Assembly (NCBI RefSeq): GCF_019649055.1 | Contig: NW_026570226.1 | Span: 558,001 to 622,000 of the forward strand | DNA: 64,000 nucleotides | Direction: 5' to 3' | Origin: Paramacrobiotus metropolitanus | Lineage: Eukaryota > Tardigrada > Eutardigrada > Parachela > Macrobiotidae | Shown here: positions 24,207 through 36,400 of the stretch, in pieces | How positions within the stretch are numbered: position 1 is the first letter of the stretch | Layout: the number at the start of each line of letters is the position of its first letter | Translations under genes and position numbers: made by a program | The notes under the pieces: generated by a model | The model's input: the letters and a program-made list of their open reading frames with translations, nothing else | Told to the model about the DNA's origin: nothing | Database searches by the model: none

Positions 24207-25897
24207 CATCGGAGAAATTAAATCCCACACCAGAATATTGCAAAGACTGTCGGCTTTGTACTGTCTGGGATTGTTACTAATTTTGTGGTGTTGTTCCGTT
24301 TAAGTGGTGTCGCACCGCAAAAAAGAGAAAGAATGATAATTTATAACAGTTAGATCTTAAAATTTCTTCTTCTCATTGTGATTTTGATTTTTGCGTGCGA
24401 TCGGTGATTCTGTACAGCCACTGCACTGACTGCAGTGCCGTGTTGTGTATGATGCCTTAACTGGGATGGGGTTGTGGAGGAATTGTTGAATTGACGCGTG
24501 GGATTGTTAATATGAAGTTAAAGAAAACGTTGCACGAAAAACTCAGAAATTCAGACAGTGCCCGGCCAGTCAGTCAATAATATACCCATGGTGGGGTGTA
24601 AACCGTGTAATGTTTTTAAAACGTTTCTGTAAATAATTACAGAGGCAGCAGTCACCGTGTCGTATTCTGCCGAACTGCCGAGGGTATTTTTTGACATTAT
24701 TAACAACAGTAGCAAATTGCGGCCCGCAATAGTAATAGAAAAAAATCAAAATCGTTTGCTTAGTGCATTTCAAATTATGTACCGCATAATAATTACTGTT
24801 TAATCATGAGCTGCAAACTTGCAATTAAGGGTATCATCGCATCAATACGAGTATCCTGTTTTGCACGGTACAAGAGTCTGTATGCAAGTTGCAAGTTTAT
24901 ATGATTAAATTAAATCTATATTATATTAAATAATTTAAATTATTACTTTTTCGAATTGATCGCATTGATTCGCACACTGGCGGTTTGGATTGAAGTTACA
25001 AGTGATAAGGGCACGCAACACGTTACTTGTGAGACTATTTTTTATTGTTGTATTTGGTTGTGTTTGGTTGCATTTAGGTATTTGAAAAACGAAAAAATAT
25101 AGCTGATGGCGAAGAAATAGTTGCTGAACGAAAATTGTACTGGTAAAGTGAGGTTAAAAATAAGATTAATAAAATAAATAAAATAAGATTAAAATAAGAT
25201 TAAATAACTATGGAGGAACTGCAAGATTAAAATCGCCAGCGGGTAATTTGAGATGGGGGAGGGGCTTCTGCCTGTGTCAGCCACCGCACTACCATTATCA
25301 TCCACATTCCACATTACTGTTGCTCGAAATTCTTTTTTAAAATACTGTATCACAGTTACGAACTTCCGTAGAAGTGCACAGCAGCCAGGATATACCAGCA
25401 ATGCGACAGTTAACTGCTGCTGACAACTACCTTTTTATCCCGATCTGTGATTCATGGGCGTAATTCTATGCGGATCAATGATCAATCGATAAAGATACGT
25501 AGCTTGCTGCTTGGGAATCCAAGCACACTTAAAGTGCATTCATTCAAGTTTATGAGGTACGCTCTGAAATAAGGAAATATTGGTGCACTTGCTATTTCAC
25601 TATATGGCGGTGGGCCTTATCTCTGTTTTAGGTGTAAATCAGGCTGTTTTGGCAATATAGAAAAAATGTAACGCTTTCATTTTTAAACACAGCAGACCTG
25701 TCAAGATTAAAGTTTCGTATTTGGATAACTGGATTGATTCCCAGGAGAGTGACGATCATTTCTGGCGCCTTGATTTAACATCGGAGACCGCGAGTGGCAA
25801 CGGGAGCGACTATTTTTTTTGCAAAAATCCGCTCCTGAATCGAAGTGCGACACTGCGAGTCAATTAAAGAAACGGATAGAGTAGTGATCTGCTGAAG
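24207..25897. other. No gene recognised
   Basis: 1.7 kb spacer upstream of intersectin. A minus-strand frame at 25401-25189 is not convincing. It probably contains 5' UTR and promoter of intersectin. Confidence 0.5.
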
Positions 25898-28800
25898 ATG
25901 GATCCTTGGAAAATCCAGCCCGATGAACAAATGCGTTACGAGCAGCAGTTTGCCCAGCTGAATCCGTCTGACGGGTTTATTACTGGGCAGCAGTCTCGGG
26001 AATTTTTCTTCAAGTCTAATCTACCACCGCCTATCTTGGCCAAAATCTGGGAACTGTCTGACATAAACCGTGATGGAAAACTGGATAAGCGAGAATTTGG
26101 CATTGCCATGCACCTCATTCGGAAGAAACTACAAGGTGAAACTGCAGACACGTTGTCGCTCAAAGTTTTAAAGACTGATATATTAATTTAAGCTTATTTT
26201 TTGTATCGAAAATTGTGAATCGTATCGATTAAGATTTTCTTTTTCCGTCTTGTGATGTGTAAGTCGAAATTGAAGTTTTGCATTCTTATTAAGATTATTT
26301 GGAATTATTTTTTCAGCGAAACGGAAGACGTAAATTAATCTATTATTAACGATTATTTATTTGCTCGTGCAGGAATGGAAATTCCGCCTGCTCTTCCCCC
26401 GTCGATGCTCACTCCCACCGGGAATACGGCCCAGCCTGCCGCCGCATGGGGCGCTCTTCCGGATGTTCTGCCTAAAGTCGCGAGTATCCCTGCCAGCGCC
26501 TTAGGCAGTGTTCCGGGCAATGCGCCGGGGCAGTTTGGTCAGGCAGGAGCCTTCAATCCTCCTGTCATGGGCACACTTCCCCATACAGGATCTTTCGGCT
26601 CAGCTATGGGCGGATTCAACCAACTGCAGCCGGACGGACAACGCAGTCGTACCGGCTCGACCGCCCCGCTGCATGAACGCCCAGCTTCCGCCGGCCCGGG
26701 AATGGTGCCCACCGGAGAGTGGGCCGTGCCCCATGCGACGAAGCTGAAGTATAATAAGATTTTTCACGATATGGATAAGATGCGCTCCGGATCGCTGAAC
26801 GGCAACCAAGCCCGGACGGTGCTGATGCAGTCCGGACTGCCGCATCCAGCCCTGGCACAAATCTGGGCCTTGGCTGATATTGATAAGGACGGCAAGCTGA
26901 CGAGTGAAGAATTCGTTTTGGCTATGCATCTGGCGGAAATGGCTCGGCAGAGGGAGCCCATCCCGACTGCGCTACCACCGGAGCTTATCCCACCGTCCTT
27001 TAGACGGCCTCGGGGTGTTTCCAGCAGTGCCGTGCCGATTCCAGCGATGGCTGCGGCATCCGATGCTTCTGTTGCCGGATCTGCATCAGATGATATCATG
27101 GGATTTAACACACCAGTTTCGTTCGAAGACAAACGAAAAGAAAATTTTGACAAAGGTAAGGAGCAATGCACTTCCCTTAGTTAATTATGGCGCACCTTGC
27201 AGCCAGAATTGCGTATGTTATAACGTTGAATTACTTTTTAGTTGTTTGTACTTGATTTCATAAAATCGTTTGGCGTTATAAAGTTACATTATAATTTATA
27301 TATTATATTATATCCTTTACTGTATAACATAAACCGATACTGAAACGAAACTGCCTGAAAATAACACAGTATATGTGTGCTCAATGTTGCACAACTATCA
27401 ATAGAATGGATGACTATCAATAGGACTATCAATTCACGGATGTTTTCGATATCTTCAGGTCAAGCCGAGCTGGAACGTCGCCGCCAAGCGCTGCAAGAAA
27501 TGCAGCGACAGGAACAAGAGGAACGAGAACGAAGAGAACGCGAAGAATTTGAACGGAGAGAGCGCATCCGTTTGGAGCAGGAGCGCAAGCGTCAAGCCGA
27601 ACTGGAAGCCCAGATGGCTCGGCAGCGGGAGATCGAAGAACGTCAAGAGGAAGAGAGACGCAAAATTCTGGAACAACGTGAAGCAGCACGCAAGGAAATG
27701 GAGCGCCAGCGTAAAATTGAGCGACAACGCCATCGTCGCCATGAACTTCTGAATGAGCGCACACGTGTATACGAAGAACTGGCGCACTTCAAAACCGAAA
27801 ACACCGGTATTGATTTACCGGGTGTCGATGCCGAAACAAAACGAAAAGATTTGTTACAGCTAGTGGAAGAAACAAGAAATCAAGTTAGAGAAAGAAAGGA
27901 TGTCATTGATGGTATGCGGATGACTAGAGATAGATTGCTGGAAGAGATTACGCGCTTTACAAACGAAGAAGCATCACTGACGGATCAGAGCAATAGGGCG
28001 CGACTGGAGCGGCAAGAAGCCGAACGGATTGCGGCCCATCTGCCCGGTGGGAATAATGATTCTACTGCCAGTCTTCATTTGGGAATTCAACAAAAAAAGG
28101 TAAGCATAAAGCGCGACTGACATCTCAGGTGAACAAAATTAAGAAGAAAAATAAGGCATGCCGAGCGAATCTGCGTTGCAAATAGCCGTTAAGCAAATGT
28201 CTGGCGTCAGAAAATACAAGTTTTTGTGAGAAGGATGCTGAATTTATGTGCATTACACAGGATGCCGCGGCAGAACTGTCAGCTAGAGTTTCGGAATCAC
28301 AGTCATCTATCTCCAACCTTAATCAACAAGTCGATGAAAAGAACGGCCGAATTCGAACCATGCAAGACAGGTTTCAAACGTTATACGAGGAGCACGTCCG
28401 TTTGTTGCACGATTTCCAGAACAAGCAGACATCACTGATCCAGAATACACAGGAAACAGCGACTGTGGTCAAATCTGATAATTCAGCGTCTGCCTGGGAG
28501 AAACCACAAAACCTATACCCTGATCTACATTCGATGCAGTCATACGATGAAGGAAATCAACAAACCGCTAACGTGGTATCGGATGCATGGGCCGAGAACG
28601 GTTTTGGCCATGACACCGGATTCGGCACGGCTGACAATGGATTCGAGCATACAGATGATGTTTGGGGCGAATCGCCCTTTGGTGATCAGAGTGGCGTGAG
28701 CGAAACCCATGTTGCAGATTTGAAAGAGAAGCTGGAAGAGAAATTAAAAATCCGATCTCCCTCGATCAAACATGAGCACCACCTGTCATTTGATAATGAT

Positions 28801-30502
28801 TTTAGAAAGACGAAATTTCGGAAATATCGGGCTTTGTATGCCTACACCGCTGGGAACGAAGACGAATTATCTTTTCAACCTGGTGATGTTATCTACGTCC
28901 CGGAAACTCACGACGGTGAGCCGGGTTGGCTGCCGGGTGAATTGAACGGTCGCACCGGATGGCTTCCGGAAAATCACGTTGAATTTCTTGGAGAAGTCGA
29001 TGAAATTCCTAAAGATAACCGAAAAGTCGAAAAACCAGTACCGAAATCGCGAGGGAACTCAATTCAGTCGGATTCCCCGGCGTTGGATAATGCTCAAGCT
29101 TTAAGCGGTAATCACAAAGCCCGTGCTATCCATAACTGGAATGCCAAGAAAGACAACCATCTAACCTTTGCCAAAGGCGAAATTTTATTGCTGAAGCAGA
29201 AAGCGGAGAATTGGTATCTGGGTGAAAAAGAAAATGGCGGTAGCAATGGGTGGTTTCCGGCGGCATGTGTAGAAATATTGCCCGATGAAAAAGGAACAGC
29301 GCAACACCAAAATCTTGTGGGAGAACTCAAAAAGACGCTGCAGTCCCACTCTTCATTGGAAGGAAATAAGCCGGTAGCAGAATCTCAATACATCGCTTTA
29401 TATCAGTACCAATCGGATGTCGAGGGAGATTTGAATTTTATGGCCGGTGAAATTATTCAAGTTGTGCAGAAGGATGGCGACTGGTGGACGGGCAAGGTCG
29501 GAAACCGTATTGGCATCTTTCCGGTTGGTATTATGTGTGTTTTTGAGCTTGTTGTTTCTGTTATGAAGCCATTCTGCTGTTATAGTCGAATTATGTGAAA
29601 GAACAAAGTGCACCAGCGATACCGTCCCAGGATTCGTTGGGGAAAGCGATGTCGCAGTCACAGTCTGAAGAGTCAACCAAGAGGAAGCCGGAAGTTTACA
29701 TCGCCGTGGCACCCTTTACGGCCGCTGGACCCGAACAGATATCCTTTGCGAAGAATGATATGATTCTTGTTAAAAAGAAAACGGAAACAGGCTGGTGGGA
29801 AGGAGAACTGCAGGCCAAGGGCAAACAGCGCCAAACAGGATGGTTCCCGGCGGCATACGTTAAAACGGTGGGAAGTGGATCAGACAGCGGCGCAACCACC
29901 CCGAGCCATGACAAAGGCAAGGCCCCACCGATTCCAAAAGGTATTCAGTTTTTGCTGATGATTGTTTGCCATTTTACCGTGGCATCCGTGCCGTTCTTCA
30001 TGGCACTCGTTTTCGTAAGGAATTTCGACTTTTCGCAAGCTCACCGGTTAATGTACTATGCACTTCAACTTTAAACTACCTAGCTGTTTAATATGCACAA
30101 TGCAATGTCCAAATCCAGTTTCTGTGGGCTATAATGAGAGTTTAATACTAATTGGAGGAATTTCTAGTTACTTTGAAAATTACAATAACGTAATGGTAAT
30201 TTTGCATGACATCGGTAGAAAACCCTGGCAGACATCTCTAACTCTTTTGCACATATCATCATGACATATGTAATGCATTTAACAACTGTAAATTTGCAGC
30301 GGAACCGGCATCATCCGGTGGACTTTCGGGAACGAAGGTGAAAGCACTTTACGACTATGCTGCCATGAATCCAGATGAGTTAACGTTTAAAAAGGACGAC
30401 ATAATTATCATTGTAAGTAAAGAAGATGACAACTGGTGGAAGGGGAAGCTGGGCGGGAGAGAAGGCATTTTACCGAGTAATTATGTCCAGGTTATTGGTT
30501 GA
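25898..30502 (+). CDS. ITSN: Intersectin, short form (2 EH, coiled coil, 5 SH3)
   Basis: Six phase-consistent exons: 25898-26135, 26373-27155, 27459-28099, 28261-29523, 29586-29940, 30300-30502; about 1160 residues. Domains by approximate residue: EH1 5-80 with DINRDGKLDKREF, EH2 195-285 with DIDKDGKLTSEEF, a charged coiled coil from about 341 to 640 rich in ERRERIRLEQERKRQ-type heptads, then five SH3 domains near 740-800, 838-895, 928-985, 1010-1070 and 1105-1160. The SH3 hallmarks ALYAY/ALYDYA, WW and NYV are visible. It is an endocytic and synaptic scaffold that binds NPF proteins, dynamin and N-WASP at the plasma membrane. The stop follows SH3-E directly, so the DH-PH-C2 module of long intersectins is absent. 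Exon 4 ends at a GTTGGT donor, chosen because it joins IFP to SNYV in frame. A polyadenylation hexamer lies at 30741. Confidence 0.96.
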
Positions 30503-31028
30503 TGTAATTTGCTTTTAAAGTGAATACTGGTGAATTAATAAGCTGGTTGTGGCTTTTGGCTGAGTCTTCTGCGTTGCATTCTGTCATTCTCGTGTTGTAA
30601 TGCTGAGAGCGATTGTGTGGCAAGTTGTGATTTTGTTCTCTTTTTTTTGATAAATTATTCCAGAGTTCATGTATGTAGTGATTTCAATTATAGAATTTAT
30701 TGTCTGTAACAATTCTGTTGTTAGCTGAATACTAAACAGTAATAAATAATTAATTACGTCCGATCAGTGCCTTTAGCCCCATAGAATAGTTCCCGTTCGT
30801 GAGCCACAGGAATCAAAACGGCAGAAAAAACAATAACTACAGTTTTAAATCAGCGACAAATTTTAGTAAGTACTGTTACACGGAGGGAACACCAGCATAC
30901 AGATAGGAGGATTTTCATTCTGAGTGGTTTTCCAGTGTTCCTTTAACTTTCAGTACGAGTATGATAGTATCTATTGCTAGGTTGCGAAATAAGAAGGTAC
31001 CGGTAATGCAGAATTTAAAACAACAAAC
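30503..31028. other. Intersectin 3' UTR and spacer
   Basis: Contains AATAAA at 30741-30746 and the octamer TACGAGTA at 30954. No coding sequence seen. Confidence 0.5.
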
Positions 31029-31036
31029 TATAAAAG
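31029..31036 (+). promoter_or_regulatory. TATA box of the calmodulin-like gene
   Basis: TATAAAAG lies about 40 nt before the ATG at 31070, implying a very short 5' UTR. Confidence 0.65.
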
Positions 31037-31069
31037 GATAAGTCGATCTTTATACACAAACAGTATAAA

Positions 31070-31522
31070 ATGACCGATCAGTTAACAGAAAAACAAATCG
31101 AAGAATATCGCGCCGCCTTTACGGTGTTGGACAAAGATAACGATGGCAACATCTCCACAAAAGATCTATCGGCGCTAATGCGCGTACTCGGACAAGACCC
31201 AACTGATATCCAGCTGCATGACATCATCAACGAAGTTGATATCGACGGCAACGGATCGATAGACTTCTCCGAATTCCTGCGTTTAATGGTTCGCAAAATG
31301 CGCCTAACGGATCTGGACGACGAACTGCGGATTATTTTCCAAGTTTTCGATACCAATCAGACAGGCTTACTAGGCGTGAAAGAGTTACAGCATGTTCTTC
31401 TTCTCCTAAATGAAAAACTGCCGGATGATGATGTTGCCGACCTGATTCGGTCCTGCGATGTCGATCAAGATGGAAGGATCAATTTTCAGGAGTTTGTCCA
31501 TATGATGAATGTGCCATCGTAG
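31070..31522 (+). CDS. Calmodulin-like four-EF-hand protein, intronless
   Basis: Single exon, 150 residues, the length and layout of calmodulin but divergent. Loops: EF1 at residues 21-32 ([12 protein letters not shown], Asp instead of Glu at position 12), EF2 57-68 ([12 protein letters not shown], canonical), EF3 94-105 ([12 protein letters not shown], Thr at position 5 and non-polar at 7, probably weak), EF4 130-141 ([12 protein letters not shown], canonical). It should act as a soluble calcium sensor. Sequence is too divergent to be the conserved calmodulin itself; troponin C or a lineage-specific calmodulin paralogue are alternatives. Lack of introns next to heavily spliced genes suggests origin by retroposition, though a proper TATA box is present. 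Confidence 0.9.
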   Translation: MTDQLTEKQIEEYRAAFTVLDKDNDGNISTKDLSALMRVLGQDPTDIQLHDIINEVDIDGNGSIDFSEFLRLMVRKMRLTDLDDELRIIFQVFDTNQTGLLGVKELQHVLLLLNEKLPDDDVADLIRSCDVDQDGRINFQEFVHMMNVPS

Positions 31523-31945
31523 CAGCATAACGTCATCTAGAAATGGCGGTCACTACCGTTAGTTTAATCTTTTCTAAATTTGCGGGTTGTTTTTGATAAT
31601 CTCCAACGTCAAACCATTACGCAACTCATTTTTTTTGCTACTGAAAGTAGTGTATCCCGGAATTTTCTTTTCAGGCTTCTAGCTGTTTCGTAGTAAACAG
31701 AAACTTGTGACTGAAGTCATTGCCTTTGGTCTGAACTGTGTGGGTACTGGTATACAGATTCTGCACACAAAATATTCTACCTGCCGATCATGTACAGATC
31801 GCGAAATTAAACTGTCCAGTAATCCATCTAAGAGAAATGGTATACCAAACTGAATTTCCTTAGTTCCTTTCCCTACTTACCAAACTGACTGACGTGTCCC
31901 AAGGAACTACATACTACAGATATGTCTTACCGAGCCGTGCAAAAT
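31523..31945. other. Convergent 3' spacer
   Basis: Between the calmodulin-like gene (plus) and PIGC (minus). No coding signal. Confidence 0.5.
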
Positions 31946-32851
31946 TCAGCGATTCAACGGGGATACCGGCCGATCAGTTTTCAGAACAGCTTCATCCCAC
32001 GGACCGTGGATTGTTGTCTTCCACCGCTGTAAATACACAAACAGTGCGGGACAGAGTAGTCCCACAGCTACAACAACCGCTGCAAACATTCCCAACCAAA
32101 ACGTGCTCAGCCAGCTGAGCAGTGCGCCGTCCGCCACCACCATCCCGACGGCAATCAACGGAAAGGCAGCGGGATAACGCTTTTTCAAGAGCGATCGCAT
32201 TGCAGGCCATAACCCGAAAATTCCCACAGCGCAAATCACCAGAGCAAAAGCGTCCAGAGATGACGGCAAGCGCGACGCCAAGCACACCGCCGCTCCAAAA
32301 GCAGCGTTTAGGGAAAAGGCCTGCGACACAACCATCGCTTGGGGCCCGTAATCGTGGACGATCAAGTTGAGCAATAATAGCACAGCAACCATCGTATAAA
32401 TGGAATCTGTACTAACGGTCCCGGTTAAGGTGGACAAGATCGGCGACACCCCGAAAGCAAAACCATAAATAACGACAAACGTTTGGAGATCGTTCTTCGG
32501 AGGTGGTCCGAATCGCTTGTTCAAAATTAGATAGCGGTACAGAAAGTATAAGGTAAATAAAAGAAACGAATAAACGATGATTATTTGCGGAGCCGACATA
32601 AAACTGCGAAGACTTAAGGCATAAATTATTACGAAGAAGACCACGAGGGAAATCTGCTGGACAAGAACTGTGGCACCACACACAGCTTCCCGATACGTGT
32701 ACGTGCGCAAGTTTACATTGGTGCGCAGTTCCTTAAGGAAGGTTTCGTCGTCGGTGTGATTATCGGGAATTCCTTCGTTTTTCCACAGAACGCGACGGGA
32801 TAAGCAATTCGGACTCGACGCAGAATTCATTTCACAACGCGGGGCCAGCAC
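31946..32851 (-). CDS. PIGC: GPI-GlcNAc transferase subunit PIG-C
   Basis: Single exon, 301 residues (human 297). The N-terminal IPDNHTDDETFLKELRTN matches the PFPDNYVDRRFLEELRKN region of PIG-C. About eight hydrophobic membrane segments follow. Diagnostic stretches are FAFGVSPILSTLTGTVSTD, HDYG, SLNAAFGAAVCLASRLPSS, and the C-terminal IHGPWDEAVLK. PIG-C is a multi-pass ER membrane subunit of the complex that transfers GlcNAc from UDP-GlcNAc to phosphatidylinositol, the first step of GPI-anchor synthesis. The start could instead be the next Met at 32830. The gene is divergent from C2CD5 with about 650 nt between starts. Confidence 0.96.
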   Translation of the reverse strand: MLAPRCEMNSASSPNCLSRRVLWKNEGIPDNHTDDETFLKELRTNVNLRTYTYREAVCGATVLVQQISLVVFFVIIYALSLRSFMSAPQIIIVYSFLLFTLYFLYRYLILNKRFGPPPKNDLQTFVVIYGFAFGVSPILSTLTGTVSTDSIYTMVAVLLLLNLIVHDYGPQAMVVSQAFSLNAAFGAAVCLASRLPSSLDAFALVICAVGIFGLWPAMRSLLKKRYPAAFPLIAVGMVVADGALLSWLSTFWLGMFAAVVVAVGLLCPALFVYLQRWKTTIHGPWDEAVLKTDRPVSPLNR

Positions 32852-33499
32852 TGATCTAATGGCACACGATCTAAATACAGTATTTCCTTCGCGTACTTCT
32901 GCTTCTCATAATAATGATAATATGCCGATCGAACAATGCCCCAGAATTCAGGAGCAACGTTTCATTTGCAGAATACAATAGCAATCGGTTCGTTGTAGGT
33001 CTCAGAATCTCAATCAGTTGCAGAAGGTTTAAAATAACTTCTTCAAAAACACGAAAACTTCAAAAACACGTTTCGAATTCTTCAAGACTGCACTTTGTAC
33101 TGTAGTTATGTCATGGTCTGTGTATAAATACACATACGTTATACACAGACCATGGTTATGTGGTTTGTTTTCGTTTTTGTGCGCCAAGTTTGGGGCGGCG
33201 CTGTGTCTGTTAGTCGTGACGTCACTGCGGTGTCTTGCATCTCGCACACTTCACACAGAAACACGATACATGTATAGCGAGTAAAACAAATTTCGTCGCA
33301 AATTTTGTGTTTCAATAAAAGCGCTTGAAATATTTTACTATTTTACTGTTAATAATATATTTGTTGGATGAGTGCTTTCAAGAATAATAGTGGATGCATT
33401 CGTCTGAAGCTACAAAAAGTTTGTAAGGATTTTCATGCTGTTTGCTACTTTGATTGATTGAGACCGCCGCTTGATTGCGTTCCCGGTTTAAATCACAAT
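32852..33499. promoter_or_regulatory. Divergent promoter region of PIGC and C2CD5
   Basis: Contains a perfect 16-bp inverted repeat (arms CATGGTCTGTGTATAA at 33112-33127 and its complement at 33139-33154, 11-nt spacer). No coding signal. Confidence 0.5.
33112..33154. repeat. 16-bp inverted repeat (hairpin)
   Basis: Left arm CATGGTCTGTGTATAA, right arm TTATACACAGACCATG, 11-nt spacer, no mismatch. It lies between PIGC and C2CD5, about 345 nt before the C2CD5 ATG. Confidence 0.85.
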
Positions 33500-36400
33500 A
33501 TGGTGAGTTCGAGTCTCATTTCGGCATTTTTGCGCATTATAAAGGTTTTTTTCAAATGTGATACATTTTTAGCCGGCAACCGTGAAGGTGAAAATCTGTG
33601 AGGCGCGGCATTTGCCCGTAATGGATCGGAGCGGAGAAACAACGGACGCGTTTGTCGAGGTGTTACTTCTCAATCAAAATTATGTATTACGGCTTCGGAA
33701 CGTACAGCATAATTTATAGTAAATACCACATTGCTTGTTGTGTGGTTGAAAGCTTATCTGTTATGTTAGGTTCGCCTGGCAAACAACATTTTCAAAACCG
33801 ATGTCTGTCGCAGAACACTGCATCCTAAATGGGAAAGTGAATGGTTTCGCTTTGAAGTGAGAACTCTTATTTTCCAGAGTAATAATTTTTTTCCAGACCA
33901 AGAAGTCATTTTTTTCCAGGTGAATGATATTGAACTACAAGAAGAACCGTTGCAGATTCGGGTAATGGATTATGATACGTAAGTCGCACAATAAAATCGT
34001 TAAAATGGATTAAATAATAGAGAAAATGTTTTAGACATTATGTGAAGCAGTTTCAGAAACTACGAAAACTTCGGCGGTAAAAGAGGAAATAATAAAAAAT
34101 AATTAAAATAAACCATGGGTTTCTTTAACCAATGGGAATTAATTGGAAATTATGAGTATTTTACTTGTAGGTATTCTTCGCACGATGCTATCGGAAAAAT
34201 TTACGTGGATTTAACCAACATTCTTATGAGCGAAAATCGGACAATGTTCGCTGGGTGGCTTCCTATTTACGATACCTTACTGTAAGTAAAGCCACCAAAC
34301 GGTCTGAGCTATTTTGCGTTTTAATTGTCTTGGGTGTTTTCACTTTTCCGGGATTCTTTTTCCAGGGGTATCCGAGGAGAACTGAAGATCGAAATTCGTT
34401 TGATATCGTTTTGTGTAGATATGAAATCGCTGCGACATTTCGCGCAGAGCATTTTGTTCTTTTCTTGTGAGTCCTCGTCTAGTGTATCGCTCGTTTTATT
34501 TTCATTATGGTTGTTTATTTATAGCTGCACTTTTTCCATCTGGATTTCGAATAAAAAGAATCATCGGCTTAGTGGATCATTCCTTAGTGGCAGAAGATCC
34601 TGAACATCAGTGGCTAGACAAAATTCGTACACCGCGTTCGACAAACGAAGCCCGTCAGTTGTTGTTTATGAAAATGTCCGGAGAGCTGCGACGGAAGCTG
34701 GGCAACAAGGTTGCCGATATGGGCGGTAACGCCGTTATTGCGCTGCGACAACGCATTGACCTCGGACATGTTGGTGTGATCATACGAGCGATTGGCACTG
34801 CGGCCATTGTGGAGAAGCTGGCAGCTCTCAGTCAGCTGCCTTCGCAAGATGCAGAAACATCCATTGTTGGTGCGTCCTCACCGGGTGGACCGCGAAAAGG
34901 TTCCAAATTGGATACTGTAACCGGCTCCCCGGAAGTATCTGCTCTGACCGGCATAAGACAGTACGGTAGGTTTGAACCATCAAATTTTTTAATCGGAACA
35001 CATGGCTGTTGTTTTTTACCTAGCGGTCCGTATCGATCGTATTTCAGTTTTTGGTGCAGTAGTCCTGTGCTTTTGTTGTACATCAGCCGGCGTATTTTAT
35101 TATTCTTTTTTTTTTTTTTGTAAATTATTTGGTTCATTTGTCGTCATTGCAGTAGACGATTTGGATCAAACAGTACTGCCAGAGTCTAACGGTGGTAACC
35201 AGAATCCGCGATTCTACCTGGGGGGAACTCTTGAACACGAGCAACAGCAGTATCCGGCAGATTTGACTCGAGCGAGTTTATATGCGGTAATAATAAATAC
35301 TCATACGCTTATTTGTACCTTAGCAATTGCCTTGCGCACACATCCTTAACTGCAGCAGTCTATCGGTATTTTTTTGATATTTTTGTGCAGGAGTTTCCGT
35401 TCCTAACGTTAAAACACATCCCAGCAGGAGTCGTCAAGAGCATTGGAGGGATAGTTTCCTGTAAAATGATTAAGACTTTGGAGCGACTGGAACAAGACGG
35501 TTAATATTTTTCTAATCAGCTGATAATTGGGTGCACTTTTTTCACTATTGTATTTCCAGATATTAACCAGGCTTCGTACGCACAATGGTGGAAAGAAATT
35601 CGCATGGAGATATTTCGCCACATGAAATGTATCGGATGTAATGCTGTTTATGGCTATTCCGAAGAATTATGTTTGACGGATGAAGGCAATATCCAGTTGT
35701 TAAGTGCCATCGGCACTGCTGCCATTTTGGACATTGATTTAGCTACCAAAGACCGTGACTGCGAAACCGTACTGGAAGTAGGAATTACTTTGCTTAACTG
35801 TTGTACTTGTTCGCTGCGACAATTTTTATTATTTTGCACGCTTAGACAGCTTGGGGAATGATAACCAGAGAAAACTTCCGCAAAGAATCGTCCGTACTTG
35901 TTTAGTAAGTGTTATATACGGCTTAGCTTCCACAAAACTGTAAAAAATCTCTTTTTAATGCCTTTGTTGCAGTCCGGAAGCTATGGGCCAGGCAACAGAT
36001 TGCAAAATTTATCATATTCCATCTGGAGAGTACGCTGATCACGTTGCCTCAACGACATCTCAGTGCGGTGTTTGTAAAGTTGGACACGTGCCGGAAATTC
36101 TCTTAACTACCGTTGAGATTCCAGATGGGTCGCCGATTAAGGGAATGGGAACTCTTGTACAGGCGCGGGTACAACGGAAGACCAAAGCGCTTAAAGGTAC
36201 TCTGGCTGAAGGATTTGCTTGTACTTCCAGCTTGTTATGTTAAATTGTTTTTGGATATTTTGTAGGAGAAAGTGGAGCCCGAGAGTTGTCGGAAATAATG
36301 CCGTTTATTGAATATGATCTCCATTCGCAGATCAGCACAAAATTGAAACTGTTAGGCTGTAACGCGGCATTTAGTTTGAAAATGGACCTTCAGTGTGGTT

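Noticed and set aside
33460-33530. tRNA-like B box and T-arm (GTGAGTTCGAGTCTCAT)
   Set aside because: No 7-bp acceptor stem or D-arm at the right distance; the segment is the C2CD5 start and its donor.
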